Program-made: the position numbers and the translations under genes
In this document: piece by piece, positions 37,441 to 51,917 of the stretch
How the letters are laid out: every line of letters begins with the position of its first letter
How positions within the stretch are numbered: the first letter of the stretch is position 1
The notes under the pieces: generated by a model
The model's database searches: none
What the model was told of the DNA's origin: nothing
Seen by the model: only the letters and a program-made list of their open reading frames with translations
NCBI RefSeq assembly: GCF_013373865.1
Contig: NC_050474.1
Span: 21,619,116 to 21,683,115 of the forward strand
Origin: Monomorium pharaonis
Lineage: Eukaryota > Arthropoda > Insecta > Hymenoptera > Formicidae
Direction of reading: 5' to 3'
Length of the DNA stretch: 64,000 nt

Positions 37441-37877
37441 CTACGAGAGCAGGATGCTATTCATTCGACCTCCATTCACGGCGCTGTCGATGAATGAAAT
37501 CGAAAGAGGCACTTGGCCTTTGCATCTCGGAAACGTCTTCCATCTCGCCGAGTTGAATTCCCTTTGCCACCCCCGAGAATACCCGAACCTCCTTCCTCTG
37601 ATACCCTCTTCCTCATCCTCGTCTCTTCACTTTCTATTCTCTCTTCGTCGAGCTGCATTTTATCATTGTGTACACCGAGAAGCTCAATGAAGATTCCAGG
37701 CGGTGCGAAAAATTTAAATTTTACGTGAGCTCGTTTCGCCTCTACGCCGGGACTCTTTTGCAGGTACTCCAGGTTACAATGGCGATGTCTCGAGCACTTG
37801 TGAATGAACTGCTTACTACGGTCCAGCCTACGAGCCAAGAAGAAGAGGAATCTGGCCATCTGGTCAGCGCGACTTAC

Positions 37878-38102
37878 TACGAGAATAATACGGACTCGGG
37901 AGTCATTGAGTCCAACGCGATCCCAACGGGGACTCGGGGTCTTTATGCCCAATTTAGGGCGTTCTAAGAGAGACAGAGAAAACGTGGAGAAGAATGACCT
38001 AGACATGGACACATGTTTCAATGAAAAGTCGTATTCATCCGGCAGAAATTTGGCCGTCGTCCTCTCGTCGGAACGAAGGCGGGGTCGATTATTGATTTCG
38101 TA
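37878..38102 (-). CDS. Candidate upstream exon of the - strand gene
   Basis: The - strand frame is open for 75 codons and ends at a strong donor (TCTCGTA|GTAAGTCG) in phase 0, matching the exon that starts at 37440. It contains RTTAKFLPDEYDFSLKHVS, a Met at 38006 (MSRSFFSTFSLSLLERPKLG) and ends NDSRVRIILV. From that Met the exon gives 43 residues, and joined to the next exon reads RIILV-ISYGV. The opposite strand is also open across 37602-37967 with a protein-like product (LVSATYYENNTDSGVIESNA), so strand assignment is uncertain. Confidence 0.28.
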
Positions 38103-41100
38103 TTAGCGCCCGTAGACCGCGAGCGAGGGAACTTCTCGTAAATTCGCGTCGGACCGGAGCGGCGTTTCTCTACCCGCATTTCTTTTTTTTCTCTCTCGCG
38201 TTTATAGCCACACAACGGTATGTATACTACCTTATGCTACCGCTGGCGTCCTTTATGGTCCGCACGTAAAAACTGGATCTTCTTTTTTTATGCTTTATTA
38301 ATAACATAATAGAATAATGGTCGTGTAGATTGCGGTGCTGAAAGTCCATTTTATGTTTCATGCGCCATAAATTTCGAAGGCGGACTGACCGGAAAATTTT
38401 TATGTAAAGAGAAAATTTTTCATGTAACAAATATATAAAGAAATATAAAAATGTTTAAAAGAATTTTTGAGAAATACTATTTTCTCTAACATATATCTTT
38501 TGAGTTTTTCATTTTTCAAATAAGGTCACGTTATACATTTCGTATGTATGGTTCATCCACATTTATTTCTCGACATGTACATGGTAAAACGACGATGTAA
38601 AACGACGAAGATCTATGTTATTTATTCAATTACTTACATATAATAACTCGGAATATCGATTTTATATTATAGTCTCGTGTACTCGATATTCCCTTTGCGA
38701 CTTTGACTTTTTCGAGGTCTCCGTGATCGCAGAAGGATACGGGGGTGTCAGGTGTCGCCGCATAAAAGATCGATTTCCTCATTTAATTTGTCGTTAGTGG
38801 CACGCGGTACAATTTATAACGATACTAGCGAGGATCGTTCTTTGGGATCGTAATAAAAACAAGTATATGAAAGTCGTAATAGTCGATGAATAGATGATTT
38901 TCCGCTCATGGTCCGGCATAATACTCAAAAGATATTTTCTTGTAATGTATCTATACGCATTCAGTATCTTTCCATTTCTATATAAAGATAGACTGATAAA
39001 ACAGATTGAAAATACAATTTATTAGAATTGTTCTTGCGAGACATTGCACATCCTTTATTGCAATTTAACGAACGGAAAACATTTCGCGACGTTTAATCCT
39101 TCAATTTCCGATCTGTCTCGTCCCTATGAAGAAAAATACAGATTGCTTTTATGCAGAGGAAAAAAAACCGCGTTTTATCTAGGAGGAAAGGCAATACTGT
39201 ATCGTTTACCCTTTTTCCAACCGCCATCGATTTCCGCTGTGCAAAGGGTCAAGATCCATAATAAGCTTCCGTTTGAAAAAATATTGTTTGCGCTTTTCGT
39301 TTTGCCGGCGTATGTTATATACCATTCGAGAGCTCGCCCACGTGCATCGTCGAGACAGAAAACGCTCCCGGCAAAGCGCGGTAGCGATTTTATCGGGAGT
39401 GCACCACTTCCTACCCCTCACGTGAGGAATTTCACGGGAGATGTCCCCGTAGGGGTTTCGCGAATCGATTTATTCGGCGGTAGAAAGGACGCGGGGTTCC
39501 TCTTTGTCGCGCGCTAAGAATTTCTTTCGAACGTCGAGCGGACGCGAATTGAAAATGTATCGGAGGATCGTCGTCGTCGGGATGGAGAAGCTTCATCAAT
39601 TTCCACCCTTTGTGACAGAGTGACTCGCCCCACGTGAAACCACGATCGGTTGGACCGTCGTTAAAACTGACCCCTCTCCGCTCCCATCTCCACATCACTC
39701 CTCGTCTTCCTTTATCGCTGGAAATTGCATCACGTGCGGAAGCGTAAAGCCAATCTAAAAGACGCGACGTCGACGTCGACGCCGACGCGCCATGTCGCGT
39801 CGCGACGCCCTTTTACGAGTTAGCAGTTTACCTTTCATGCTTAATTGCCAGCTTTATATGTGAGATGCAATGTGCTGCGTGCACTTCGCTTCGATTAACC
39901 GCTAGAAGTGTGAAATAACATGGACAAAGAGCGAGTTATAACATAAATTATACTTATTTTTTATCAATAAATAAATGTATATCGATAAAATTATCGCAAG
40001 AAATTATTTTAAATCTGCCATTAGTACGATAAATTAATTTATCATTATAAGTTCGTGTATAAAACAGATTGATATGCATTTCCCGTAAGTGTTTCATTAA
40101 ATGTATTAATCTTGTAAAAATAATTAAAAAGAAATATTATTTTAATTATTTTTTAATTTGTCCATGTTAAGCATCTTAATAAGCAACAAATTAGACTATT
40201 ACTAAAAAAGCTCAGATTTATTTACTTTTAAAAATAGAATTTCAAATATTTGTACTTAAATTTTTTTTTTAAGATAAGAGTCTTTACGCTTTCTGCAAAG
40301 CTAGACAAGTATAACTTAGGATAGTACGGGTCTGAGAAAGAGACTCTTTCTGTGTTTCTTGCTAATCATGGATTTTCGTCGGTATAGCTGCACTTAGCTT
40401 GTAAGCGAGATAATCTCTAGCGGTAAAATGCTATAGCATCGAAAGAAATGGTCCGCTTTAAAAATAGCTTCACTCGCTTTTTCACTTATCTGTCGACTTA
40501 TCTTCATTTACAAACCGAGCATTAGTTTATGTCTTTTTTTTGTTACGTGTTTCAAAAAGCGTTTATAACGAGTTTTGTGGCGCTTAGACGAAATTTTCAA
40601 TAAGGTTTTCTTTAATAAATTTGAATGTCATCGTGAATTTTTGAAGAAAATGTGTTAAAAAAGATATTATTCTATAAATCAAACTGTTAAAACTGTCAAA
40701 ATTTAAAAAAAAAAAAAATAATTTTTAGAAATTTTATTTCCATTGAAATAGATATTATATAAAAATTAAGATTAAGGTTATCATGAAGAAGATCAAAGAA
40801 TAAATCTGTAATAAATCTAATAATTTTGAAAATTATTCTTCTCGTAATATTTTAAATTAATGGACAAGTATAATATGTCTGTTAATAAATGAATATTTCT
40901 GAAAATTTTATAAATTTGAAATTTTAAGAAGACTTGACAATTTAACAGTGCGAAGTTCTTCTAAAGATCGTATATTCCGCATATAATAAATCCGAAAATG
41001 AGAGAAAATAGATCGCAAGTGCGGTGAGTTTAAAACAGATATGAGAATTTAAATCGAAAACAAAGTTGTCTCGCGATTAAATTGTGTGTGAGCTCACTTG

Positions 41101-44100
41101 CTTGCGACTACAAATTGAAATAAATTAAGTAATGGCTGAATTGAGGACAAAATATAAAAATTAAAAGCTAGCTTTCTAATCTAATTCTTTACTTCACTTT
41201 AATTTATTTCACTGACTGAACTTTTAAGCTTCTGTCAAGAATCGTTTTTATTTCTGCATTTAATTATTATATGTATATAATTTAAACTTGTTTAATTAAA
41301 AATATATAATTTATACAATTAAATATTCATTTATCTTTACAGTACATAATTTAGTTAATTTCTTAGTGCACAAGTTGTATTATTTATATTATAAAATAAA
41401 AATATATAATCATATGATAAATTTATATGTCCATAATATATCTACGTAAATATTAAATTAACGAATCAAAAGGGACATTGTTGGGTCTCACGACGTGATT
41501 TGTAATAATGAGTTGCAAACATTTCTCACCACGCACTGGATTACTGGATTCGTGGCTAGTAACAGTTTGTCGATCCAAACACAACAGCTCTTGCGCATTT
41601 TCGCGCGCAATTGTAATTCTGCTCCACAATTACTTACATTCTGCCCTAATTGCGCTTCCACGATCCATGATTCTATTACTGCATTGTACATTCAAGTGGT
41701 TATTGTGTTTGCTGCACTGTTAATTGTACGATGCACGTACAATAGCGCTGATTAAAACACGCATTTTTGTGGAACGAGAGCAAACTAAAGTATCCGATTG
41801 ATCAAACATTATGTCAGAATATTTAATGCTGTTACAGATGATTTACAGTTCTAACCCAAAGCATTAAGAATCTATATTTTTCTTATTTATCTAAAATTCT
41901 TTTATCTGTATTATTTTCAAATTTACTACTAGCATTATAAATAAGTTTAAAGAGTTTTTGAAACAAAGGTAATTCACACTTTAATTTCCATTTGAATCAA
42001 TTAAAAATATTTTTTTTTAATATAAAGTGTCTAATATTTTTGGCCGTGTACTTGTTTGTTCTATATAAAAATTTTACGTAATATACGTCACATCACGCGA
42101 CAATCAAAAATATAAAGAAGGAGATCTTTATAAGGGCCAGGATATAAACGGATATAAAAAATAGTAACAAATTGACAGATCGAGGCCATACCAAGAAAAG
42201 TTCGATCACGGTTAAACGAAATACGACGGAAGCCATAAAATAGCACTCAAAGAAGGTAATTGTGGGGAGCGCATTTGCGGTTGCGAATTTCGTTTGGTTT
42301 CGCAGAGCTGTATCGAACACGTTCTCTTTAAACGACTGCGTAAACGGACTGCAACTACCATGTACCTTATCCACCACACGCTCGTGTAAGTTTTTACCAT
42401 TCTTTAGATCTCCCTCGTGCACGGTCGATTGGATCGACGGCGTTGATGCACTCGAGGAAACATTTACCGTTCGTGAGGAGCGCTCTCCTCATGGAGAGGC
42501 GTGAAATCCTTCGTGCTTTTCGAAGATCCTCGAGAGATCCACCATGCCGAATCCCGACGGAGGGCTTCACAGAGCGTCCGACGTATCGCTCGGGTCTAAC
42601 GCGGTAAATAGGCGTGGAACGAGCCAGCTGCCAAAGATCTTTGGCGACTTTTGTGGATTCGCGGAGCTCGAGTAAACGGTTTTCGCATGGTCGCGGTTTA
42701 TGAAGTTACGATGCTCGTCAGATTTTCGCGCGCAAAGTCTGAAGTGTATTTTTAACAATATAATAATAAAAAGATCATTGTGATCAAATTGTTCTTAATT
42801 ATTCTGAAAGTGTATCTTTCAATATCATAATTAATACTATAATGAATATTTATTAGCATTTATTTGACAATTGTTAAAAAAATTTTTCTGTTACTATTAA
42901 TTTAAAAGAACTTTGAAATTATTAGCTTCTCTAGACTTTCAGTTACAGTTTGCTAAAGATATACGAATAAAAGAACCCGACGCATCTAGTTGAAAATTGC
43001 TTTTACTCAACTCGACGATATACTCGAGGGAATATAGTGTGTATACTGCGATTCGTTTTACTTGTTTAAGAATCGGCAAGACTTTTATTGCGCATACATT
43101 TGCCGTCGACGAAATAAAATTCCCGAGGAGTGCTCATCCTTTACTGGCGAGCGTACTTTACGGTTTTCCTTGCATCGCGAGATTGCTTGCTCGTCTTCAA
43201 AACTTCGACGTGGATGATGGAAATCGACGAATCCCGAAAACCGAACGCATCGATATTCTTGCGTGGGCAAACTTGTTTTCATTTTGAAGCATCAGATCCG
43301 GCCAATTTGTCAGAAACTCAACCGAGACAGCGCGGCGCCGACAAAGCCGACATGTTAGGGACAGAGAGTCTCACATTGTGGCGGAACATACCACGTGAGT
43401 TCGAAAGGCACGCTCTGGCGAGAAAAGACTATTGAACTGAAGAAATCTGGAGGAGCAGCGAAAATTTTCGAATAGATTCGATGGTTCCGCTGGTAGGGTA
43501 CGCAGACACCTGGTAGCTACCTGAATACCGTGTGAGGCGTGACGTAATTTACCCGGTGGTTGGTCACGAGCGGTAACCCCTCTTGACCCGGCCCTCCTCT
43601 TCATTAAAGCAATGGGATGCTCTCTGACAAATTGTTGCATTCTAAGAAACAGCGAATCAAAAATTTAGATCTGTATCTCAGAGACCTTGATATGATATAT
43701 CTAATTGTAACTAAAGATGAATACTACCCAACGTTCATCATTATTTATGTTAGAATAAAATTTCTTCTTAATTGCTTTTGTATAAACGTAATAGCTGAAT
43801 AGTTAATAGTTAATAATACTAAGACAGCTAATAAAAGAAATAAGTTGAGTTTATAGTTTTTGAGATCTATTTTAAGAAATTATCTCGTAAATGATATCAA
43901 TGATCTACTAATTGATGCTCCAATCAATTCATTTAGAAATTTTTTAAAATCATATCACAACCAATTTATAACTCGTAAGAAATCCATCAAAATTTTTATT
44001 TATATACGTATAAATAATCTTCCCTACTCTAGATTTATTAAATGGTTTTTAATGAAACAGAATGGTCTTTAAAGGGTACTTTTTCTCCCTGGAAATGTAA

Positions 44101-47100
44101 GAAGATAAAGTGACCATACTTCGTCATTGGAGACAGGATCCGTTCGGCTTAATTCTTGAAAAGGAAAAAGCACTGATGGCTTTCACGTCCTCGACTCGGG
44201 AAAAAATTTGTCGTCGGTGTCGCCGGCGCCACGACAGTCGATAAATCCTTGCCATGCTGGATCTAATCCGACTGGCCATTTCTGCACCTGTGCAGGAGAC
44301 TATAAACCGAGAATTATGCTCGGCCGCATTCGTCGGCTTTTACTGCCGGCCGTATTGCCGATTCAGCGCCGTCTTTGACCCCATTAATAATTCGCACGCA
44401 AGCGAAACCGCGGCGATAGAAAATTGATGAGCACGCTATTTCATCGTGAAAATACGATTGAACAAAATTCCCTGCAATTACGACATACATGCCGTTAAAA
44501 CCGTCGTTCAATATTATAGGCATGTCTCGCAAATTTGTCAAATTACAAAGCTCGTTTAATTAAAAACATTAACCCGCGGCAACATATTTCTTTTCCCACT
44601 AAAGAGAATAAAAATTGGGTAATACAGTTATTAAAATGAAAGTGTTGTCGAGCGGAAGATAACGAGACATTGTAAAAACGTAAAACATAGAGAGAATAAA
44701 TTTCGGCCGTTGTTTCGATGTGACGTTACGCGAAATCTTAAATGCGGGATCTGATGGTAGTGAGAAGGCTTAAAATTTAAATTGAGCATAGAAATGAACG
44801 CAGAACATTAAATTACGGGTCTTTAGACGGCGATGTGACTGGAATAGTTCCGATTTCGCGAAATCTCGTTAAAGTTAAAGTCACGGTACATTTGCCCTTT
44901 CGAATTCGCTCTAGCGCTAATCCTCTCCGATTCAACTCTTCTTCCAGCCGTCGTAATTCACCGGCGAACGGAATGCTCGAGGAGCGTGTACGCCGTCACG
45001 CACCCCGCCGCGGCGCGCCGTATAGCGATCGATTGATGAGGTCAATTACGTACAAAATTTACGAGCCCGGCTCGAGATCGAGACGCGGATCGTACGGTTC
45101 GCTTATTAATTTACGTTCCCGCCGGAAAGAAAATCTGGTCGGGCGAGGAACGGGGTCGTGTGTGCTGAGCAAAGAACACGGGCCATCGAGTTCCCGATGG
45201 TATCTTTATATTGCATTATTGCATTAAGCACTTCTGCACACAGCGAAGGGTACGCATCGCGCCGAGGGCCAACAATGAGGGCACCCACGGGGGCCCTGTG
45301 AATTCTACGGACGCCGCGTATTATGGGTCGCGCGCACAATAGGTGGGTTCGATCAAACACACGCAACTCCTCGCCCCGGACGCACGCAGAAAATCCTACC
45401 CGGCGATGATCGCGACGATACACTTTCGGATATTCTTGCGCCGGATACACGAACGTTCTGCTCGAGTCCCATTATAAATCGGCCGCGCCATTTACACGGA
45501 TCTCAAAACTACTAAAAAAAGGGATACTAAAGAGAAATATCAATTATGTAGGGTATCGAATTGAAAAACATCAGGCGATCCGATATCAATAATGCGTATC
45601 CTTTAATTCCGAGAGGCGTAATTACATTTTCTCTCCATTTGTAATTCAAGTAGCCCAATAAATTGTAATTCGATTACTTGATCTGCCGCATAATTTTTCA
45701 AAAGCGACTGTAGTGTCTGTCATCTGTCAATCGCGTCAAAATTGAATAGAGTGTGTGACACTGCAACAGATATGCGGCGTCTCATTGAATTCGTGAGAAA
45801 TTCAAATCTGCAACCTTATATCGGCCATCCTTAGCCGATACGCTATTCAATAGCTACCGGCTTGCATAATATAGTAGACGTTTTTCGGAACATATCGTTA
45901 TGCCCTCGAGGCGATCATCTTCTCTCTTTATGTACCTACGAAAAATTATAACTGTGTAGCCTACGGGCTCGATGAATGCCATAACTGCTGATCTCTGTTT
46001 GGTTATGGAACTAGTCAGGCAGGTCGGGCTCAGCCGTTTTAACGAGCCATTAAACGGCACTTCGCTCGTTTCATGAGAGAATTGTGCAGCTACCGAATTT
46101 ACGATCTACACAAATATCCGTTACACAAATCGCGAATTTTTATTTTTCGCCAAATAAATTTCAAATCCCACTAAAAATGGGTCACGAAAATTTTTCCTGA
46201 GATAGAATAGTCTGCAAATTGTAATTTGCACAGAAACTTTTGGAAATAGTACTCATTCATTTTTATCACGAAATAGGATTTAGCGCAAACAAGATTTATA
46301 AAAAGAAAAAAAATCTAAAAAGGTTCACATTAGTAATTGTATAATCGATTGTCCAGTTTTTACGTGCAAAAAATGTGTACACATCTGTTTTTATTCCATT
46401 AACATGAAGATAAATGGAACTATGCCGTTATTTTTATGGCTGCAATAAATGTCACGCATATAATTGACGAATATCGCTCTATCTATTTGTTTGTTAGACT
46501 ACCTCAAATCGTCGACACGTAAAATATACAAAGCGATAAAACATTTCTATTGTTTAACAATCAAAATTTGTCTACAAATTGTACTATATGGTATACGTTG
46601 ACCACTTGGATATCGATGGTATGAAAAGTGTGCCTATAGTAAATTTAAAGTTTTCACGTCAACAATTTTTTATACTAGCAATATTTAACAATACATCTGT
46701 TAACTTTACATACGAGTTTGCGCGAGATTTTTTGCGGAATTTTGTATCACGAAAAATGTACGAATCGAATCATTTCATTACTTAACTGCCAAATGATGCG
46801 ACAGAAAGTCTGATAAAATCTTTTTCATGTCTCAGATTACATAAAAGTATTAAGAAACGAGGCAGTCGAAGAAAATCCTTTTTAATTTCTTTCGGAGTCA
46901 TCTGGCAATGCCGCGTTCTTAGAAGTTTTCACTTTGGTCGTTGAAGTACTCGCATCTTTCCGACGATCGCGCGTTCTTTCACGTAATTTCTCATGAGAGA
47001 CTCCCTGCTGAGAGATAGCGCATTATTTTCAAACGAATTTTCTGCGCCTTTACGCGACGTTTAGAAATTCCATTACGATAAAAGAAAAAGAAGGAAGTCA

Positions 47101-48046
47101 GATGGATGTGAAAACAGCGTGCAAAGTATTTCGATATGTACGGCACGTTCTGTATCGTTTTAGCTTCACATTTATTATGCTATGTATTCCTATGCATTTT
47201 ATAAAATGCAATGTTTATTCTATAACTTGTGCTACATGTATTTCAAGTTCATATTTTTGGATGAAACTGTGACAAAAAATAAAACTTTCTTGCTTTACAT
47301 TTTTTCAATTGCACTTTTTTTACTGATTTTTTGTTTGCAAAATCTCTTTTATTTCAAATTAATTAAAGATATTCTCTCTCTGATGTAGTATATCATATAA
47401 TTACAATATCCGTGTCGCGATCAAATTATGTGACAAGACCCTTTTTCATGGACATTAAAACTTTTTTTTAGCATGAGCCAAGGGGCACGTGGTTTCATGA
47501 CGACCATTTTCTTTGTCCCTCTCTAAAATAGGGGTTGGTTAATCGGAAGAATACGAAGGATTTTAGTTTTCATTGGAGCTGCAATCTAAAATAATATTGT
47601 AATTATATGCTTTTAATTAATGTCACACTTATTGTTCATTGTTATCTTACAAATCCTAATATAAAAAGATAAAGCAATTAAAAAATCATTTTAATTTATA
47701 CGGATGCTTATATGTCATGTACAGTTTCTTTACGCTAGTAAAAATTTATTCATCATCAGGATTAATACACTAAAGCACATGTTATTAGTAAAATATTTTT
47801 CTCTATCTGTATTCAATCAAGTAAGCGGGCTGCTGAATTTTTTATTTCCTTTCAAGCGGAACGAAGACGGCGATCGATCGCGAGTCAAAACGCAGAAGTT
47901 ATTGTGTTACCGTTGTTGTTAATCCGTTTAACAACGTTCCCGAATCGTTGACAGCCCTCGCAAATGCTCGACAACGCAAACACCCGACTGCAAGGACCAC
48001 AAACCAATGTCAAATACCCACGGGGCGTGAACCTGAGACCACGTAC
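38103..48046. other. No supported gene; probably intronic or intergenic
   Basis: AT-rich tracts are broken by CpG-rich blocks at about 39.0-39.8, 42.2-42.7, 43.0-43.6 and 44.1-45.5 kb. Open frames at 41488-41755, 42093-42422, 44314-44541 and 46579-46785 look partly protein-like but lack consistent start and splice support. If the - strand candidates above and below belong to one gene, this would be intron. Confidence 0.35.
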
Positions 48047-48179
48047 CTGAATACGAACCGAGTTCAGACAGAAATATGTCTCCTTTGCGCAAGGAGTTTG
48101 GGTCAACAAAACGGTTATTGTGGTAACGACATTCTGTCATCGTCGAAGCCCAACGGCAACGATGGTGTTCGCGGATTAG
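48047..48179 (-). CDS. Candidate internal exon on the - strand
   Basis: An acceptor (ACATTTGTAAAATAG) and a strong donor (GTATTCAG|GTACGTGG) bracket 44 codons plus one base, open in the frame that includes MTECRYHNNRFVDPNSLRKG and ends DIFLSELGSYS. It starts in phase 0, as required after the first-exon candidate at 51867-51917. A + strand frame (47948-48238) is open over the same bases, and this product is rich in Arg/His/Cys at its start, so confidence is low. Confidence 0.25.
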
Positions 48180-51100
48180 CTATTTTACAAATGTCACGAA
48201 AATTTCCAGAGTATATTTTTCACAAATTAAATCTCTAAAGACGTTTCTTCTCTGCATTAGTACTGTAACCCCAAATATTAAATTATCCTTGATGCTTGGA
48301 ATTACAAAATTGATATGAATAACATTTCGTCTAATCTAATCCCTCGCTTTACTTTGTTCCTTTACTTTGCTGAGCATGTAAAACTATTGACGTAGATAAT
48401 CGATTGGAATTCTTTGCGGTTTTTGAGAAACACTTTACTTTAAAGCGACTACAACTTGCTTATAAAGCTAATATTAGTAAAAGATACGCTAGACAGATTT
48501 CTGTAATTACTTTACGGAATTTTGTTTCTTCCCGACAAAATTTCGTTGAAAGTTTAAACATGTCCCGTGGTGCCATGATTTACCGCTTACATTACACGAA
48601 GGCGATTCAAGAAGTTTAATGCACCACCGACCTACCTTGCTTTAATGAGGTCCCTTTAAAGTTTCGTGTAAAATGGAAGACGATGAGAAAGTGCGGAAGG
48701 TGATAGAGAATGATTAAATGCGTTTTCGTGATAAAAATCAGGAACAATACACGCATACAGCAATACTTTGTGTTCACAAAAGTTGATCACGTGCAAAGTC
48801 TTAATTTGATAGAAGTTATGAATTATTTAATCCTTAAATAATTATATTAAAACTCGTATTAATAATAAATTAATATATTACGTAAAAACAAATATTAAGT
48901 AAATTTTGTCAAAAAAATATTCCATCTTTTAATAAATACACTATTAAATCTGACAATTGCGGAAATTTCAAATTTCGATTTCTATTTCGCTGACTTTTAA
49001 AAACCATACGTCACATCTTCATAAAAAAATTTACTAGTAGACATTTTACATCGACATTAAAAGACGTTAACGAGAGCATTTTTGAAAGAGTTCTTTCGTG
49101 AATGACGGCTAAGCACATAAATTTAACGATCTTATTGGAGGTCGCATAAAGTCGAATCAATGTATAACCAGGTGCACTTGATCTACTCGACCGGCAGAGA
49201 CGAGTGGAGAAGCACTCGACGTGGCTTTAACGGTTCACTTGCCAGGCCGAATCGTCGAATCGAGCTGCAAACAGAAGCTGAAGGCTTTAGAAGAGACGCG
49301 CAATGTGACAAACAATGCGACTCAGAAGGGGCTCATTAATTAAGTACGCCTCTTTTGCTCAAGTACGACATCGACAAGCGACCGAAACACGCAATGCGTA
49401 CCCTTCACAAAGGAAATCGTTCGTGTTAGCACAAACAGAATGACTTTAAAGCAGAGGATCGCTACCCCAATTCTGCTTCCTTAGAAGCATGAATGTTTAA
49501 TGTAATATTACATTGTAAAAGGTAATAAATCCCTTTCATAATAAAATCCCTTTCATACTATAGAGCTTGTTTTTCTTCAGCTTATGTAATCGGTTCAATA
49601 TTTGTGTATGCAAGATTTCCTCAAGTCATCTGAATAATAAAAAATATATAATTCTTTTGAATATATTATTCCGCAATTTTGTTCTATATATTAAAGTATA
49701 TATTAAAGTGATCGATTATGAAAATTTATCTCACTCTTTCGTCGAGTGTGATTGAAATTTTCATCACGTAATCAATCGAGAAAATAAGAGAGACGTTAAC
49801 AAATTCAATTATTCTCAAATGCCGTTATTTCGCATTAATTCGTGTATGATAAATGTAATTGAAATTAATCGTCAATCCGTAGCGCCATTTCAATTTTTCG
49901 TAAAATTCCGTTGAAATTAATTTTGTCGTGTATCGTGCTTTAATTAAAAGCATATTTATCCAGCCAAGGCTGCATAGAGCGAAACGCTTTTTTTTTTACA
50001 CCTGTTCACTGCACGCGGAAAGAGATATACCAATTGGATTAGATTTTAGATTAGATCGCGAATAGTGACTTTATCCGATCCGGAGGATTCGTCATCTCCG
50101 AGAGGGTCTGGAAAAAAGGAAAAAAAAATTGCTCTCCGATATTCGTATCCAATATGCTAATGCGCGATGGAAAACGGCGTCAATTTGCATGCTCAAAATT
50201 GATAAGATTTCTCTCACCATTATGATAATGGACGAAGATCCGTCAGCCGGGACTCGCTCGATTCTCTCGATCCATTCGCTTTGCAATTATTCTCCGGCTC
50301 GCACACTTCTGTCGCGCCTCCGTTTTTTGATTTAGTGGCGCGATTGGTCTCGCCGGGGAATAAAATTAGCATAGACATAAGTGGCCGCGATTTTTTTACG
50401 ACCGGTTAGGGAATCGAGCCCCGGGCGCTCATTGTCGCGCTATTATGCGACAAAAGTCGCGCGCATTAATCCATCGTGGAAGGGTTCGGGTGTAATGTCA
50501 TGCAAATTTCTCATTAAACGTCCGACTGTTCGAAACCGTAAGTTAACACGCACGCAATGGTCGCCTCTGATCGATGATTTGCATCGTTACTTCCGGAAGT
50601 ACACCGGTAAGCGTGCCGTTTAATTAGAGCCGAAATAATGACAATTAATTTCTAATCGCGAATATCTGTCCAATGAACGCAAATTGGAAAATGGAGATTA
50701 CGATTCACTGCGAATCTGTACCTCAGTCGACCCTTTATCGCGGTTTTAATTTTAATTATTAGAAAAGATAATTTTGAAAAAGCGCAAATATTTTCTAAAT
50801 TATTAATTCATTATTGATAAAAAAAAGTTTAAAAATATAACAAAAGAAAGACGGCAGCTTCATTATAAAAGTCAAACTGACATATTTAACAAAGTTAAGC
50901 TCGCTTTAGAAAATATATGATTTCAGAATTGAGAATAAAATTCTATAATTTCACGTACATATCAAAATATACGGAATATAAATTAAAAATGACATTCTAT
51001 TTTGAAATCTGACGCGAATTACATATTATCTAAAGCGCGTTTTAAAAGGTACATAAAATTATAAATAAAATTCTATCTTCAGTTCTGACATTATTCATTA

Positions 51101-51866
51101 GAGGAGAGTAACTAAAGCGAGCAATACTATTATTAAATTCATAATATACAAATTATCTCTTACGCGGGGAATCTTTTAATAAAATAATATATATTTCCCT
51201 ATACATACAATTAAAACATTTATTACGTTTTCTGAAAAAAAAAAAAAAATTTCCTGCGTTGTAAAAATTTTATGTGAAATTATATTTCCAGATATATGGA
51301 GATTTTAAAATAAATCTTTTAATTACAAAGATTTAATATAAATCTTCTTTCACTTAATCTAGATTCAGTAATTAAAAGAACTGAGGTAATTTTGGAGAAA
51401 AATATTTTTACGATGTTAGCGAGAAAGGTGACTTAATTGTGTCATTTTTTTACATTTCTCATTTCAATATCATATCGCTGAGATGCAATAATAAAATCCT
51501 CGTTGATGATAATAAAGCAGTGCTAACTGCATTATTATGGTTATAACAATTTAGTGCTCATTTATTATTATCATAAAAACTTATTTAGACACGCTATTAT
51601 CGTGTCTATCTCGAACGCAATATAAAAAACAAGAATACAAAAAGGAATAATGTAATGTTTCATGTTTTTCCCTTTATAAATATGTAAAAATATCTATCGT
51701 CTGGAATTATCTCGGTGCAGTTAAATTTAACATTTAGAATTATGATTTCATAATAAAGTTTCCTTTAGAATAAGATAACCGCGGCGCATAGAGATTATTT
51801 AGGAAGCATGGACAATATAATCGATACAATAATACTTACGTTAGCAATGTGAGGAGAGTGACTTAC
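48180..51866. other. No supported gene; possible intron
   Basis: Mostly AT-rich, with a CpG-rich block at about 49.1-49.5 kb and another at 50.0-50.7 kb. A - strand donor-like AGCAAG|GTAGGTCG occurs near 48636 behind a hydrophobic open frame, but the product is His/Phe-rich and looks like U-rich codon bias. Confidence 0.35.
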
Positions 51867-51917
51867 CTTTGAATCCCTGAAATGCACGTAGGTGCAGAAA
51901 TATCTAGCGGAATACAT
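51867..51917 (-). CDS. Candidate first coding exon, MYSARYFCTYVHFRDSK
   Basis: On the - strand an ATG (G at -3) opens a 17-codon exon that ends in phase 0 at a near-perfect donor (GATTCAAAG|GTAAGTCAC). An in-frame TGA lies 18 bases upstream of the ATG, so translation cannot begin earlier in this exon. The residues MYSARYFCTYVHFRDSK are balanced and non-repetitive. The upstream DNA is a GC-rich, GAGA-containing block consistent with a 5' leader and promoter. Downstream exons are not certain; 48047-48179 has a compatible phase. Family not recognised. Confidence 0.38.

Noticed and set aside
42093..42487. - strand frame with a Ser/Thr-rich start and two hydrophobic stretches (about 130 codons)
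   Set aside because: The hydrophobic part is rich in TTT/ATA/TTA codons as expected from AT-rich DNA, and a + strand frame with an acceptor and donor (42305-42390) overlaps it. No consistent gene model.
46579..46785. 68-codon AT-rich + frame containing DHLDIDG
   Set aside because: Non-ATG start, no splice sites and no further similarity to any EF-hand or transposase motif.
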